From NCBI GenBank assembly GCA_015680685.1, contig MNCI01029550.1, positions 684,240 to 748,239 on the forward strand: DNA of 64,000 nt, in the 5' to 3' direction. The DNA is from Gnetum montanum. Lineage: Eukaryota; Streptophyta; Gnetopsida; Gnetales; Gnetaceae. Position 1 is the stretch's first letter. The number at the start of each line of letters is the position of its first letter. Below are positions 1 through 11,749 of this stretch, piece by piece. The notes below the pieces were generated by a model. It was given only the letters and a program-made list of their open reading frames with translations, did not search any database and had not been told where the DNA came from. The translations under genes and the position numbers were made by a program.

Positions 1-170
1 TTCTAACTCTAGAGGGAAAAATTGACAAGAGTTTGGCTAAGGGACTAACTTCTAATGTGGAAACCAAGGGTGTCAGCTCTTATTTATAGGTAAGGAGGCA
101 AGCCACGATATCGGGTATTTGACATCGCATGGTTGATCCGATATCGCAGACATGATATCGCAGTTCATCA
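1..170 (-). repeat. 3' LTR of element B (partial, runs off window start)
   Basis: The stretch closely matches the distal end of B's other LTR at 23150-23350, including the shared text around TTATTTATAGGCAAGGAGGC and a final TTCATCA. On the minus strand it begins TGATGAAC directly after a purine-rich tract (CATGGGGGTA), which is how a 3' LTR starts. Only the U3 end is present; the rest lies left of the window. Confidence 0.85.
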
Positions 171-2064
171 TACCCCCATGATTGAATGAAAACTTGTCCT
201 TGAGTCCCTTACAAACTATTGGAAAGGTATGGGATTATTGATTGAATGATCATTGATGGTGGAACGGGGTGACAGACTCAACATGCCCAGTGAACGGATC
301 GACAATACAATACATGACAACATTAGTGTTCATGAACAAAAAAGTGAACACTGTACATAAACGACATCCAGCCTTATTTGGCAAGTGGAAGAGAAGGAGA
401 AGGAGAGAGAGAAAAAAGAAGACTTTGTCGCTGTCGATGCCAAGATTGCACCTTCCATTGTTTATTCATAGCCACGCCACCAATTTTGCTCCTTTCATAA
501 GCGTTCCAGTTCTAGTCCATCCTGAGTGTTTTCTCTAGGCCCAGTCCATTGTTGTATGATCGCCATCTGCACACACAACACAGTCACAAATGAGCAAGGG
601 TAGATAAATCACAATGCAGTTGATACCTTGCCTCAATGTAGAGTGCATTGGTTGGGTTGTGGTTATGGCAGATATTGACTTTGGAGTTTTAACACTGGTG
701 ACTACCTAAGGTGTAGGGGTTAGGAAAAATTGAAAAATTTGTGCCCGGGCCCCCATGACTAAGAGCAAACCTCTAGTAGCGATAGGATGGAAAAAGATGA
801 GGAATAAGAAAGGTGGAGAAAAAGTAACAATAACAACGCCAATAAAATGGATGTCATGGATGGGGATGAAACAAAAAATTGCCGATTGCAGAAAATGTTT
901 AAGGGAAAGAAGTTAACAAATGCACCAAAAAGGAATGTTAGTGGGTCCTCCCCAATGCAGGCTCATGCCTTTAGTGCCCTGACAAACCCACAAACCAAAG
1001 AGTCCGTAGGCTCTAGGAATGTCATTTGGAAGCAAGAGTTAAAAACTTACCCAGAAGAAATTCCCAAGGAAGGATAATGCATCAACCAAGATATAGACTA
1101 AGGATAAAACTGACAATGAGGTGAAAAATGGAAAAGAAGGGTGGAGAGGAGAGGATGGAATGGAAACCTGAGAACGAGGTTGTGTAAAGTTCCTTGTGTG
1201 TGTTTGATGGTTAATGTAACTGAGTAGAACTCATTCCAAATCCAACCTCAACAAATCACGTTCAATGACCTTGCATCAACAAATTTGACCAACCTATCCT
1301 CTTGAAGCAACAAGAATGCCTCTACAAAAAGCCATCACCATTCCGAGGAGAGCAAGATGGAGAACTGGGAAGTGAGAAATGGCCTTAGTTAGAGGGAACC
1401 TTCAAGCATGGGCAACATGTCTTTCCAGTGCCATAACCAGTGTGTGTAGCCCAAGTTCATTATTGTGTCTAAGGGATATGCTTTGAATTATCACTATTTT
1501 TTTTGTGTGAGAACCACACCATGCAAAGACTTATTTTTATGTACTCAACTTTTGGTGATTTGATGAATGGTCAGAATGGCAGAAAACCTAAGAAAAAAGC
1601 ATCCAAGCACTCAAGAGAATAGCCAACACAAATGCATCAAATCCCCTTGAAGTCACACCCTTTTCATCCTTTCAGCTCTTCCTTAGTTTGAGAAATACCT
1701 AGCCACCAATTCATTAACAGTTTTTATTAAAGAAAGGGACTGTACAATTCCAAGCCAAGGGAGACCATAAGATTTTATGGATGCATGAACGTTGTGGACT
1801 CATTGCCTGTTTAATCAAAAGAACCATATCTTAATATCAACATCATACTTCAAAGGTAAAATCCAAACATTAGCAAGTAATATGATATTATTCATGCCAC
1901 CATCATGAACACTTATTGGATGATGGAAAAAATAAAGTAATCACACAAAGAAATGGTAAAAATATGAACAATGATGTAAAAAAAAAAACAAGAAAGATTA
2001 AAGAAATGTGCAAAACAAAAATGTGTAAAACAAAAAGTTAGAAAGAACTGAGGGCCTTCAATGG
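171..2064 (-). other. 3' non-coding tail of element B
   Basis: No supported gene. The sequence is homologous, on the opposite strand, to the tails of element A (8887-10801) and C (17714-19650). It sits where Athila-type elements carry an optional env-like region, but I see no reading frame of any length conserved between copies. The tract TACCCCCATGAC at its left edge is the polypurine tract of B on the minus strand. Confidence 0.6.
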
Positions 2065-3320
2065 TTAGTAGAGATGGCCATCTCCCCCATGACTAAGTTG
2101 GAAGGAGGAGATCCGAAATAGTGAGCAAGGTTGCCCACCTACAGAGGTAGCATATGTTATGGCCATCCTAAACTCATGGAAAGGTTTTATTTGTTGCACA
2201 TTGACTAACAATCTTTTATCTGGGCTCTCAGGTTTATATATGGTCATGGCTCCTAAAGGAAAAGTGGCATGGATAATAGAAGGTCCTTCCCACAATGTTT
2301 GAAATTTGGTACGTTGTGACACATGTGTGGAGTTCTAGTAGAGAACCTTATCTCCTGGCTGATACTAAACTTTCCTAATTTTCAGGTTATGACATTGCTT
2401 ATTGAATGCCTTGTGCAACTCATTGGATGACAGGGCAGTAGTTGGTTCTCATCTAGCAAGTTCAGAGTCATCAACCTTTGTTTTTGTGTTAGATCAAGGT
2501 CAAGGTTGAGGTCACATGTCGTGGCTAGTGTACGGAGCTCAGTTTGGATAGGGAGCGTTGGGAGTTTTCCATACACTAGCTTGTAGGGAGAGTAGCCTAT
2601 AGGGAGTTTCCATGTGGAGCAATATGCCCAAAGAGCATCATTTAGTTTAGTGCTCCAATCTCACCTATACTTGCTAATGGTTTTGGTCAATATCTTAGTA
2701 ATCTCCTTGTTGGTGATCTCAGCTTGACCATTTTCTTGGGGGTCGTATGGTGTAGTCAATTAGCGCTCAACCCCTAAGCGTTGCATTAACTTCTAAAAAG
2801 TTGCACCTGTAAAGTGTGTTCCATTGTCTAAGACAAGTGCACGTGGCACACCAAACTTGTTGATGACTTGTTGTTGAACAAATCGTGTAGCGGTAGATGA
2901 TGTGTAATCTTTAATGGTAGTTGCTTCACCCATTTTGTTAAGTAGTCTACTGCAACTATGATGTAAGCTTTTTTCATTGGACATTGGTGTAATGGGCACT
3001 ATGAAATCAATTCCCAAAATTTCGAAGGGTTCTAATGGTTGAATCCATTGTTGCAGACCCTCCATTCTAGCAATCATTCACCCATCACATTGATAGTGTT
3101 CACAAGATTGGACGAATTGATGGGTGTCCCGGAACAAGGTAAGCCAATAATACCCTGCAAGTAGGATCTTGATGGCCATTTGTCTCCCAGCATAATGACC
3201 CCCACAAGGGCCCTCATGAGAGTCTTGAAGAACTCTCAGCTGATCTCTATTGGGGACACACCATCGAACCAAGCCATCGAGACATTCTTTGTAAAGCTGT
3301 CCATTAATCTCCATGAAGTA
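2065..3320 (-). pseudogene. Integrase domain of element B (broken)
   Basis: Minus-strand fragments read as a retroviral-type integrase. At 3314-3078 there is an H2C2 zinc-binding region with HYAGRQMA followed by CEHYQC. At 3077-2793 the catalytic core starts with LGIDFIVPI (first Asp) and continues to LVLDNGTHF (second Asp). At 2322-2065 a C-terminal part ends in DKRLLVNVQQ. Stops and frame changes separate the pieces. Integrase would join the cDNA to host DNA. It lies directly downstream of RNase H, as expected in Ty3/gypsy. No chromodomain is recognisable at the C-terminus. Confidence 0.8.
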
Positions 3321-3509
3321 CTTGGCTCTATGAAGAAACTATTTTTTTTCTTAAGGTCTAGTTCTTATGGTGTTTGTTGGGTTAAGGAGATAGGTAAGAA
3401 TGGTACTGTACCAGTTTTTCTCCGTGGGTGATTGGTTATTCACTACATCGGCAAAGAGGAACTCATCAAGGAAGTGATTGGAAATGGTATACTAATCCTC
3501 TTTGCTATC

Positions 3510-3881
3510 CTAGCGCAATCGAGATAAATGATCGGCAACTATGTTCTTAGTGCCTTTACGATCGATCATCATTAAATTGAACTCTTGTAGGATTACTAGC
3601 CATCGTATAATACGGGGGCTTACCATTGGCTTATTCATGAGGAACCGAATTGGACTATGATTTGTGTGCATGAATACTTTGTACCCCAATACATAGTGCT
3701 TGAATTTTTCTAGTGCAAACACTACAACCATTAAATCTTTTTTTGTAGTAGTGTAGTTAAGTTGTGTACCAGCTATACTTTTACTTACACAGTGGATGTA
3801 ATAAGGACATTTCTGGTCATCTAACTGTGTAAGTATGGCTCCTAAGGCATAGTTGGATGCATCAGTCATGACATGGACCAA
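3510..3881 (-). pseudogene. RNase H domain of element B
   Basis: A 123-residue minus-strand frame reads as gypsy-type RNase H (RT_RNaseH family): TDASNYALGA near the start holds the first catalytic Asp, and it ends in IVADHLSRL, the usual tail of this domain. It would remove the RNA strand during reverse transcription. This segment is open across its whole length, unlike the neighbouring RT and integrase. Confidence 0.85.
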
Positions 3882-3899
3882 TCAGGAGCTTGTAGAATG

Positions 3900-4506
3900 G
3901 GTGTTTCTACCAGCTTCTATTTTAGAGTTTGGAAAGCTAGTTCGCATTCCCTAGTCCACTCAAAGGGTACATCCTTTTTCATTAGCTCTACCAATGGTTT
4001 GGCAATCTTCAAAAAGTTCTCTATGAATCTCCTATAGTAGCTAGTGTGTCCAAGGAATGATCAAATGTCTTTGACAGTTTCCAATTGATAGGTGATTCCT
4101 TGGATGACTTTGATTTTCTCATGGTCTACCTCTATCCTTGCATGTGAAATTTTATGTCCAAGTACTACACCTTCTTGGCCCATCAAATGGCTTTTTTGCC
4201 AGTTGAGCCTCAAATTAGTTTCTATGCATCTTTTCAGCACTTGTTCTAATTGATCCAAGGCTTAATCAAAACTTGCTCTATAAGTGAAGAAGTCATCCAT
4301 AAAGACTTCCAAACCATTTCCTATCTGCTACTGGAATATGCTTAGAACTAAGCGTTGAAATGTTGCAGGGGCATTGCACAAGCCAAACAACATTTTTTTG
4401 TATGCAAACGTTCCCCAAGGACTGGTGAATGTAGTTTTGGCTTGGTCTTCTAGGGCTATCTGTATTTGGTTGTATCCACTATATCCATCCAGAAAACTAT
4501 AATAGC
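3900..4506 (-). pseudogene. Reverse transcriptase of element B, C-terminal part
   Basis: This is the minus-strand continuation of the RT that begins at 11749. It carries YSGYNQI, the SPWGTFAY...FGLCNAPATFQR block, and FMDDF, the catalytic YxDD-type motif, around 4285-4310. It then runs through LRLNWQKSHLM and LGHKIS in the thumb region. The reading frame is broken near 4258-4328. Element A inserted exactly at 4506/4507, between the SFLDG block and upstream RT sequence. The protein is not functional. Confidence 0.85.
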
Positions 4507-5440
4507 TGATGAGACGTGATTTGCATGAGTCGCGATAATGCGTCCCATGCGATATCGCATACGCGATATCGCAGTCCGCTGCCAAATCTATAAATAAGAG
4601 GCGGCACTCCCCTTATTTCCCATCCTAGGCTAGAAGTAGGGAAACTCTGGCAGATTGATCACTCCAGAGATAGAATATTTTCCATGTGCCCGTAGTAGGA
4701 GTCCCCAAGTGAATGGATCTTTATTCGAGCAACATTGTACCTGAACGTAAGTTGTGTACAACAATAAAGACAAGCTTTGTGGATAAACCTTGCAGTGCAT
4801 GGAATAGGATTTATTACTTGTTATTTATTTCCCTGTAGTAGCGCGGCATGAGTACGACTGGATTATGAGCATTTATGGATGTGTACGACTAATCAAGGAA
4901 TCGGCTGCTCATTGCGATTAGATTCTCTCACCCTCAACTCCTAGAATGCATAATGAGTACGACTTGATTACGAGCATCTAAGGATGTGTACGGCTAGTCA
5001 AGGAACAGATGCTCATTACGTTTAGGCTAGTTAAGTGCCTTAGTATGACCACTTCGAGCACATGCGTTATGCATGGTGATCCCAGTAACAATTAGCGTTT
5101 GGTAGTCGCGGTTGTATAGTTCAGGGTGTGTACGGTAAGTGGGAACGGATGCTAACGCTAGTTAATTTAGACTTAGTTCATTAGTTAGAGTTAGTTAGTT
5201 TCTCAACCCTTCACTCTTTAGCATAGAAGACATAAAACATAAAAAGATATAAAAATCATATACCTCGGACTTACTTAACCATACACCGTGACAACCACAA
5301 GTAAGTCTAGGAAGACAACGAATGATTAACCCTAAGTGTTCCATGGGGCGTGTAGGCATTTAGTCTACGGAGTTCAACTGAATTGTGCATGCTACACTCG
5401 TTTCGTATGGGTAAGTGTAGGGGTACCTCGCCACTCATCA
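4507..5440 (+). repeat. 5' LTR of element A
   Basis: It begins TGATGAGACG and ends CACTCATCA, followed at once by a primer site. U3 has GCGATATCGC-type palindromes around 4545-4575 and a TATAAATA box at 4589-4596. An AATAAA in ...GACAATAAAGAC near 4765 could serve as the poly(A) signal. Two copies of a roughly 75-bp repeat containing GAGTACGACT and GTGTACG lie between about 4845 and 5025. Confidence 0.9.
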
Positions 5441-5460
5441 TTGGCACCGTTGCCAGGGAC
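5441..5460 (+). promoter_or_regulatory. Primer binding site of element A
   Basis: TTGGCACCGTTGCCAGGGAC directly abuts the LTR end. It matches the TGGCGCCGTTGCC type of primer site used by Athila/Tat-like gypsy elements (tRNA-Asp class) with one change (C for G in GGCGCC). Confidence 0.7.
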
Positions 5461-5582
5461 TAGGTGTTTGTGCGCTGAATAGAACATAAGGGATATAACT
5501 CACATCGTTGGGAGCCTTAACAAACCTTTGGGTTAATAAAAAGAGAAAATTTATATAACGGTGAATTAGCACACCAATAACA

Positions 5583-8050
5583 ATGTCTTCTTCTCATAAG
5601 AGAAACTCACCACCTAAGGACCATATATGAGAGAGTCGGTAACATAAAACACATAGCCAAAATCAGCCAAGTCCTAAACAATACAAGATAGTTTATACTC
5701 ATCCCAATGAGTATATTCCAGACTTTACCTTTATCCTCCATCAAGATGAACAACTATGATGGAGAGATTTGCAAGGTAATATCATGTTACCCCTAGATCG
5801 ATTAGTCTCTCACATGTTTTTCTGTGCCTTGGCACAGATTAGCATGACTGAATTATATGCTAAATACATTGTGGAAGACTTTGATACGAGGGATTATCAC
5901 CCCCACAGAAGCACAACGTATGAGAGACTCAAGGCAGGAGAGCCAGCATACACTTTTGAAGGGCAAAGGTCCGCACGTCCTTAGCGAAATAGGAGATGAG
6001 GAACCCCTTATAACGGGTTCTTTAGTAAACGATGTTCCCCCTCCTAACGATGATGAGGAGGTTGGGTATCAGAACCTACGATCAATGATACATAACCATG
6101 GTTTTGATGCCCGTGAACACCAACTGTTCATAGAGGGAACAACCACTCATGCTAAGGATGGGCACTTAGATCGTCACCACGATCAGGGCCATAGCAGCCG
6201 AAGAGAAGGCAAGAAACATCGTCATGGCGATGGTTCCCCTTCTTCTTCCCCTTCTTCACATCACTCATCCTCTCCTTCCAGATCTAGGCACAACCATCAT
6301 GAACACAACGGAGAGGATAAAGGTAGACAAAACAAGGGACCTCAATGGGAAAGTCGAGAGAGAGGACAAGGGCAAGGACATAGGGAGAGTAGGGAATAAG
6401 GTAGAAATCATAGGCGTCATGAAAGAGATGATCATGATGAGCCCCTACTCGCAACCCAAAGTATGCTTAACATAACGGAGGTAGTTAGGATTCCCACAAG
6501 GCATTTAAAAGATAGTTGGATCAAACGTTTAGACATGAACAATATCCCACAATTTGAAGGGGGATACAATGCTGATCTGCAAAATCATTTACAGGCATTC
6601 CACGATGCCTATGCCTTGCAGAATATAGAAAATGAGTGGCAAAAACTTAAGTTATTCCCAAGGACACTCACCAAGGAAGCAAAGAGTCAGGAGGTGGAGT
6701 ACGATGCTAGAATTGTTCAATGAGAAGTATCAAACATACTCCAAAGTGTCCAATTTGCGTAAGCAGATCCAAGGCTAGAAACAAGGTACATATGAACCCT
6801 TGGATGCTGCCATGGCCCGCTACTACACATTGTTACATTGTTGCTCGGACCATGGGTACGCTCAACGGGATCAACTTTGCCACATCATGGATGGGCTAAG
6901 GCATGAAACTAGAAGAACCCTTGGAACTGATGCCCAAGGGAGACTCTCACAACTTAGAGTCCATGAGGTACATCACTTGTTGGAACAAGTAGCAAAAGAA
7001 GAAGGTGAGCTATGAAAAAGGGAAAGTGCGGAAGAGTACAATTGTGATCCCTCCCTTCAAAAGAAGGGAGTGAAGTTTTGCAATGAAGAGGATGAGTCAC
7101 CAATCAAAGAGTTGGTGAACAAAAAGACCTTGCCGCTTCAAAAGCTCACAACAGAAATAACAGCTAAGGTAGATGATGTATGGAGTTCCTTAGACTCAAA
7201 AATTGAAACTGTCTTAAAAATTGTAGAAGAGTCTAAGGTAGAACAAAGTAGTGACAAAGGTAAGAAAAAGTGGAGAGATTTAAGCCCTGCACATAACAAG
7301 GGTAAGGGGAAAATCACTAACTCTGATGTGGCTATGGACTCTGACACAGACGATGATGGTGGATGTGAGATTTGCCACTATGATCATCCTAAGGGATGTT
7401 GCCCCATCATCTCACATCTACAGGAGTCTGGGGTGTATGCGCTTAATCCAAGACTTAACCAACGGCAAACACCTTAAAGGTTACCTTATCCACAAGGTAA
7501 CCCAAGTCAGTTCCACCAACCCTTAACGTATTATCCAAGTGGAACTTCACCACAACCCATCGGACAGCATTGGTAGTGGCAATACCCACAGTCATGGGGG
7601 ATGCCATCGTTGAAACATCAGTACCCTTACTGGCAGCCTGACCCTTATGGATATTATGTGCAGCAGCCGATTTCTCCAAGTGACTCTATGAGTAACACAA
7701 CCCCCAACTGTTACTACCAAGTTCGGGAGTACTTCAGAAGGATTCCTTCTTCTCCAAGAGACACTCGATACCCACACCATCCTCAAAATCCATCCGCACC
7801 TCTTCCACTAGTAGTAGTTCCCATAACACCTCCTGCTCCAACAATGCAAGGGGAACTTCCTCCTCAACTGCAGCAACGTCACGTTGCGAGAGCTGTAAAT
7901 ATCCAACTTGCTACTGGTTTTGACAACTGTAAAAAGAGAAGACCCTTCTTCAGAACCAAAAGCCGAGACAAACTCTTACAACAACAAGCGATTGGGCCCA
8001 TGTACACTCCTCCACCATCTAACACTTCGGAGCACCCTTCAGTTCAATAG
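5583..8050 (+). pseudogene. gag of element A (many stops and frameshifts)
   Basis: It starts ATGTCTTCTTCTCATAAG and encodes a decayed capsid protein. Recognisable parts are the N-terminal FTFILHQDEQL block near 5730, a long His/Arg/Ser-rich stretch (about 6180-6400), the NNIPQFEGGYNADLQNHLQ capsid block near 6540, the ARYYTLLHC...DQLCHIMDGL block near 6815-6900, a Cys-His knuckle CEICHYDHPKGCC near 7360, and a Pro/Gln/Tyr-rich tail (7600-8050). At least four frame changes and several stops break it. Homologous, better kept copies are in elements C and D. Confidence 0.82.
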
Positions 8051-8079
8051 AGCTTAACGCATACAGTTATGTTAACGCA

Positions 8080-8886
8080 TACCGTAACTGACTGGATCAA
8101 GGTAGGCCATCTTCCCAAGAAACTAACTGACCCTGGGAGTCCCTTAATCTATCTCCAAATCGCCAGAAATAAACCACATAGGTCTCTTCTTAACTCAGGT
8201 TCTGAAGTCAACTTAATTTCATGAGAGATGTATCATGCTTGGAACCTACCCAACTTAAGAAGAGCAACATTCAACTAGAGTTGGTAGACTAGTCCATCAC
8301 CATTTCTTTGGGATTGGTGGAGGACATCATTACCACTATGTGTGGTTGGTCTTACCCAGCTGACTTTCTCGTGATTGAAGTGAACAACAATGAAGGGGAC
8401 TTCCCAATTATAATGGGAAGGGCATGGCTAAGTACAGTACACGCATGCCTTAGGATCCACGATCTTTCCTTGGAAATCTCTAAGATAAACATTTGTGGAA
8501 AGATCGAGAAAATGAAAGTTCCATGCATCACATACAGTGATTCATCGGGTGATGACATGGAGGAAATGCCTCCATGTAATAGGTGTGCTTTTGAAACATT
8601 GAAACAAAGATGCCTGTATGTAGCAACCACACAACCAATAGTAGACACCCTGTGGTTGACAACTACTAGAAGAAGCAGACAAATATGCATGGGACAAACT
8701 AAGGAGACCAACCATGCCAACAATGAAGGCATAGACACATTGGAATATGAGTGTTGCCAACTTCCATCCCTTAGTCTAAGATCATCAATTGGGAGAAGTT
8801 GGACACTTTTAAGAAATTCAAACAAGCGCTCATTATTTCGAATCTCTCCCTTTCCACTCAGTCATGGGGGAGATGGCCACCTATGC
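8080..8886 (+). pseudogene. Retropepsin-like protease region of element A
   Basis: A frame at 8308-8889 reads GLVEDIITTMCGW...NEGDFPIIMGRAWL, matching the protease regions of B, C and D. The expected catalytic segment just upstream reads LLNSGSEVNLIS, with Asn where the family has Asp (LLD). Element D keeps the Asp. Downstream the frame runs through a spacer ending at RNSNK, then jumps to RSLFRISPF, which in element B is the far C-terminal end of pol. That jump marks the deletion of RT, RNase H and integrase. Confidence 0.78.
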
Positions 8887-10801
8887 TAATCATATGGGGC
8901 CCTTAGTTCTTTTTATGTTTTTGTTTTACACATTTTTGTTTTACATGTTTTTGTCTTACACCTTTTTGTTTTACAAATTTCTTTTCTTGTTTTTGTTTTC
9001 AACATCATTATACTTTTCCATTTTTTGTGTGTTTGTGTGTGTGTGATCCACCATGTAAGTTCATCATCCAATAAGCGTTCGGAACGATGGTATGAACTGT
9101 TTTTCATATTGATTGCTAATATTTGGTTTTTACCTTTAAGTCACAATGTTGATACTAAGGTATGTTTCTTTTGATATGACAAGCAATGAGTTCACTTCAT
9201 CCATCTGTCCACAACACTCTATGGTCTCTCTCGGCTTGGAAATGTACAGTCTCCTTCTTAATAAGAACTTAAACGAATCGGTGACTGGGCATTTCTCAAA
9301 CTAAGGAAGGACTTAAGGATTGCAAAGGGTGTGACTTCAAGGGAACTTGATGCTTTTGTGTTGGCCGTTCTCTTGGGTGCTTGGATGTTTTCTTTTTGAG
9401 TTTTCTTGCCGTTCCGATGTTACCCAATTATCGAAAGCTAAGACAATAAAAATAAGAAGTCTTTGCATGGTGTGGTTCTCACGCATAAAAACACAAAATA
9501 AAACAAAACAAAAAAAAAGTGAGAATTCAAAGCACACCCCTTAAACGAAATAAAACTTGGGCTACAAGCACTGGTTATGGAACCAAAAGTGTTCCCTCTA
9601 ACTAAGGTCCTTCTCGCTTCCCATTCCCTCTTTTGTTTCGTCGGAATGGTGGTGGCTCTTTAGAGAAGCATTCTTGTTATTCAAGTGGATGGTTTGGCTG
9701 AATGCATTGATGCGAAGTCACTGGATGTGGTTGGTTTGAAGCTGGACTTGGAATGGGATTTGCTAAGTCACATTAATTATGCAACACACAAGGGGCTGTA
9801 CACCACCTTGTTCTTGGGATTCCATTCCATTTTCTTCTCTCCATCTTTCTCTCCATTATCCACCTCATTGCCGGTTGTATCATTAGTGTATATATTTTGG
9901 TTAATGCATTGTTTTCTTTTTGGTAAATTCTTGCGGTTAAGACTTTAACTCTTGTTCCAGATGACATTTCCCGAGCCTAAGGACTCTTTGAATGTGGGTT
10001 TGTTAGGGCATTAAAGGCATGAGCCTGCTTTGGGGAGGACCCACTGACATTCCTATTTGGGGCAGTAGTTAAATTCTTTTCCTTAACATTTTGCAATTAA
10101 TCTTATTTTGTTTATTACCATCTTGACATCCATTTCACTGATGTTTTTAGTTGTCCCTTTTTATCTATCTTTCTTACTCCTTTTCTTTCTCCATTCTAAT
10201 GCTACCAGAGGTTTGTGATTAGTCATGGGGGTACGGGACCCGATTTTTTCGATTTTCTCCTAGCCTTGGATTTTTTGATTTTCTTCCTAACCCCTACACC
10301 TTCGGTAGTCATCATTACTATATCTCCCGATCCATATCAGCCATACCACAACCTAGCCGATGAACTTACACCGAAACAGGGTATCAATTACATGATGATT
10401 CATTTACCCTTTCTAATATAAGATTGTGTTGTGTGTGCAGATGGCGATCATACAAACAACGGATTGGATCTCGAGCAAACACTGGAAATGGAGTAGCGCT
10501 GAAACAACTATGCAAGGAGCAAGATCGATGGCGTGCTTATGGATGGACAATAAAGGTGCAATCTTGGTATTGGCAGCAAAAACACTTCTTTCTCTATCTC
10601 TTTCTTAGCTGCCAACTAAGGCTTGATGTCATTGTAATAAGGGGTTCACCCTTGTTGTCATGAACACCAGTTTTATCAAGTCTTGTAATGATGATCTGTT
10701 CACATGTCATCCCATTAGTTCCATTCCCCACAATAATTCCATACCTTCCTGATATTATTGTAAGGAACTCAAGGACAAGTTTTCATTCAGTCATGGGGGT
10801 A
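8887..10801 (+). other. 3' non-coding tail of element A
   Basis: About 1.9 kb with no supported gene. It opens with T-rich repeats of the type TTTTTGTTTTACACA and closes with the polypurine tract CATGGGGGTA before the LTR. The string AGTCATGGGGG occurs three times, near 8862, 10222 and 10791; the last is the true polypurine tract. Homologous tails occur in B, C and D. Confidence 0.65.
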
Positions 10802-11512
10802 TGATGAGATGTGATTCGCATGAGCCACGATATCGCATCCCATGCGATATCGCGTATGTGATATCACGTCTTCCCCTGCGATGTTGCGTATGCGATATCA
10901 CGGTCCGCTACCAAATCTATAAATAAGAGGCGACACTCCCCTTATTTTCCATCCTAGGCTAGAAGTAGGGAAACTCTGGCAGATTGATCACTCTAGAGAT
11001 AGAATATTTTCCATGTGCCCGTAGTAGGAGTCCCCAAGTGAACGGATCTTTATTCGAGCAACATTGTACCTAAACGCAAGTTGTGTACGACAATAAAGAC
11101 AAGCTTTGTGGATAAACCTTGTAGTGCATGGAATAGGATTTATTACTTGTTCTTTATTACCTATTATTTCTTACCTATTATTTATTACCCTGCAGTAGCG
11201 CGACATGAGTACGACTTGATTACGAGCATTTACGGATGTGTACGGCTAATCAAGGAATCAGCTGCTCATCACGATTAGATTCTCTCACCCTCAACTCCTN
11301 GACATAAAACATAAAAAGATATAAAAATCATATACCTCGGACTTACTTAACCATACACTGTGACAACCACAAGTAAGTCTGGGAAGACAACGAATGATTA
11401 ACCCCAAGTGTTTCATGGGGCGTGTAGGCATTTAGTCTGCGGAGTTCGACTGGATTGCGCGTGCTACACTCGTTTCGTATGGTTGAGTGTAGGGGTACCT
11501 CGCCACTCATCA
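10802..11512 (+). repeat. 3' LTR of element A (contains an N)
   Basis: It starts TGATGAGATG after CATGGGGGTA and ends CACTCATCA before the ATAGC duplication. It matches the 5' LTR but jumps at the N (11300) from CTCAACTCCT to GACATAAAAC. That omits the segment corresponding to roughly 4945-5229 of the 5' LTR, so the shorter length is partly an assembly artefact. Confidence 0.88.
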
Positions 11513-11517
11513 ATAGC

Positions 11518-11749
11518 GATGCCCTACGATTGTGTCCAAGACTTGGTCAACAAATGGAAATGGAAAGTGATCCTTAAATGTTGCCATGTTTAGTAGCCTA
11601 AAATATATACACACCCTCCATTTGCCTCCCTTTTTAGGCATAATTACTAAGGGGCTAACCCATTCGCTATCAGCAATGGGGTATATGAACCCAGCCTTTA
11701 GAAGATAATTGATTTCTTCTTTTACTACTTGCTTCAACTTTGGGTTCAA
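11518..11749 (-). pseudogene. Reverse transcriptase of element B, N-terminal part
   Basis: Minus-strand frame beginning MNPKLKQVVKEEI and including WVSPLVIMPKKGGKWRV and KDHFPFPFVDQVLD, the finger/palm start of a gypsy RT. It stops at HRYY where element A is inserted, and the RT resumes at 4506. The frame is open here; one residue differs from element D (CIYF for CIDF), affecting a conserved Asp. Confidence 0.86.

Larger units (their letters stand above)
4507..11512 (+). mobile_element. Ty3/gypsy-related element A: gag-protease only, nested in B
   Basis: A complete LTR element in structure: 5' LTR 4507-5440, primer site at 5441, gag-protease relics 5583 to about 8886, non-coding tail 8887-10801, purine-rich tract CATGGGGGTA, and 3' LTR 10802-11512. 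The target duplication ATAGC is present at 4502-4506 and 11513-11517, and both sides continue the same RT of element B. RT, RNase H and integrase are missing: the sequence goes from the post-protease spacer straight to the tail. It therefore looks non-autonomous, comparable to described gag-only LTR elements (TR-GAG type), mobilised in trans. A single N at 11300 marks an assembly join within the 3' LTR. Confidence 0.88.

Noticed and set aside
269-1077. Plus-strand frames at 269-538 and 847-1077
   Set aside because: They lie antisense in the non-coding tail of element B and are not conserved in the homologous tails of A and C.
171-2064. An env-like gene in the tail of element B
   Set aside because: Athila elements may carry one here, but no long frame, signal peptide or membrane segment is conserved among the four tails.
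8352-8825. Minus-strand 157-residue frame
   Set aside because: It is antisense to the protease region of element A, whose plus-strand product aligns with B, C and D.
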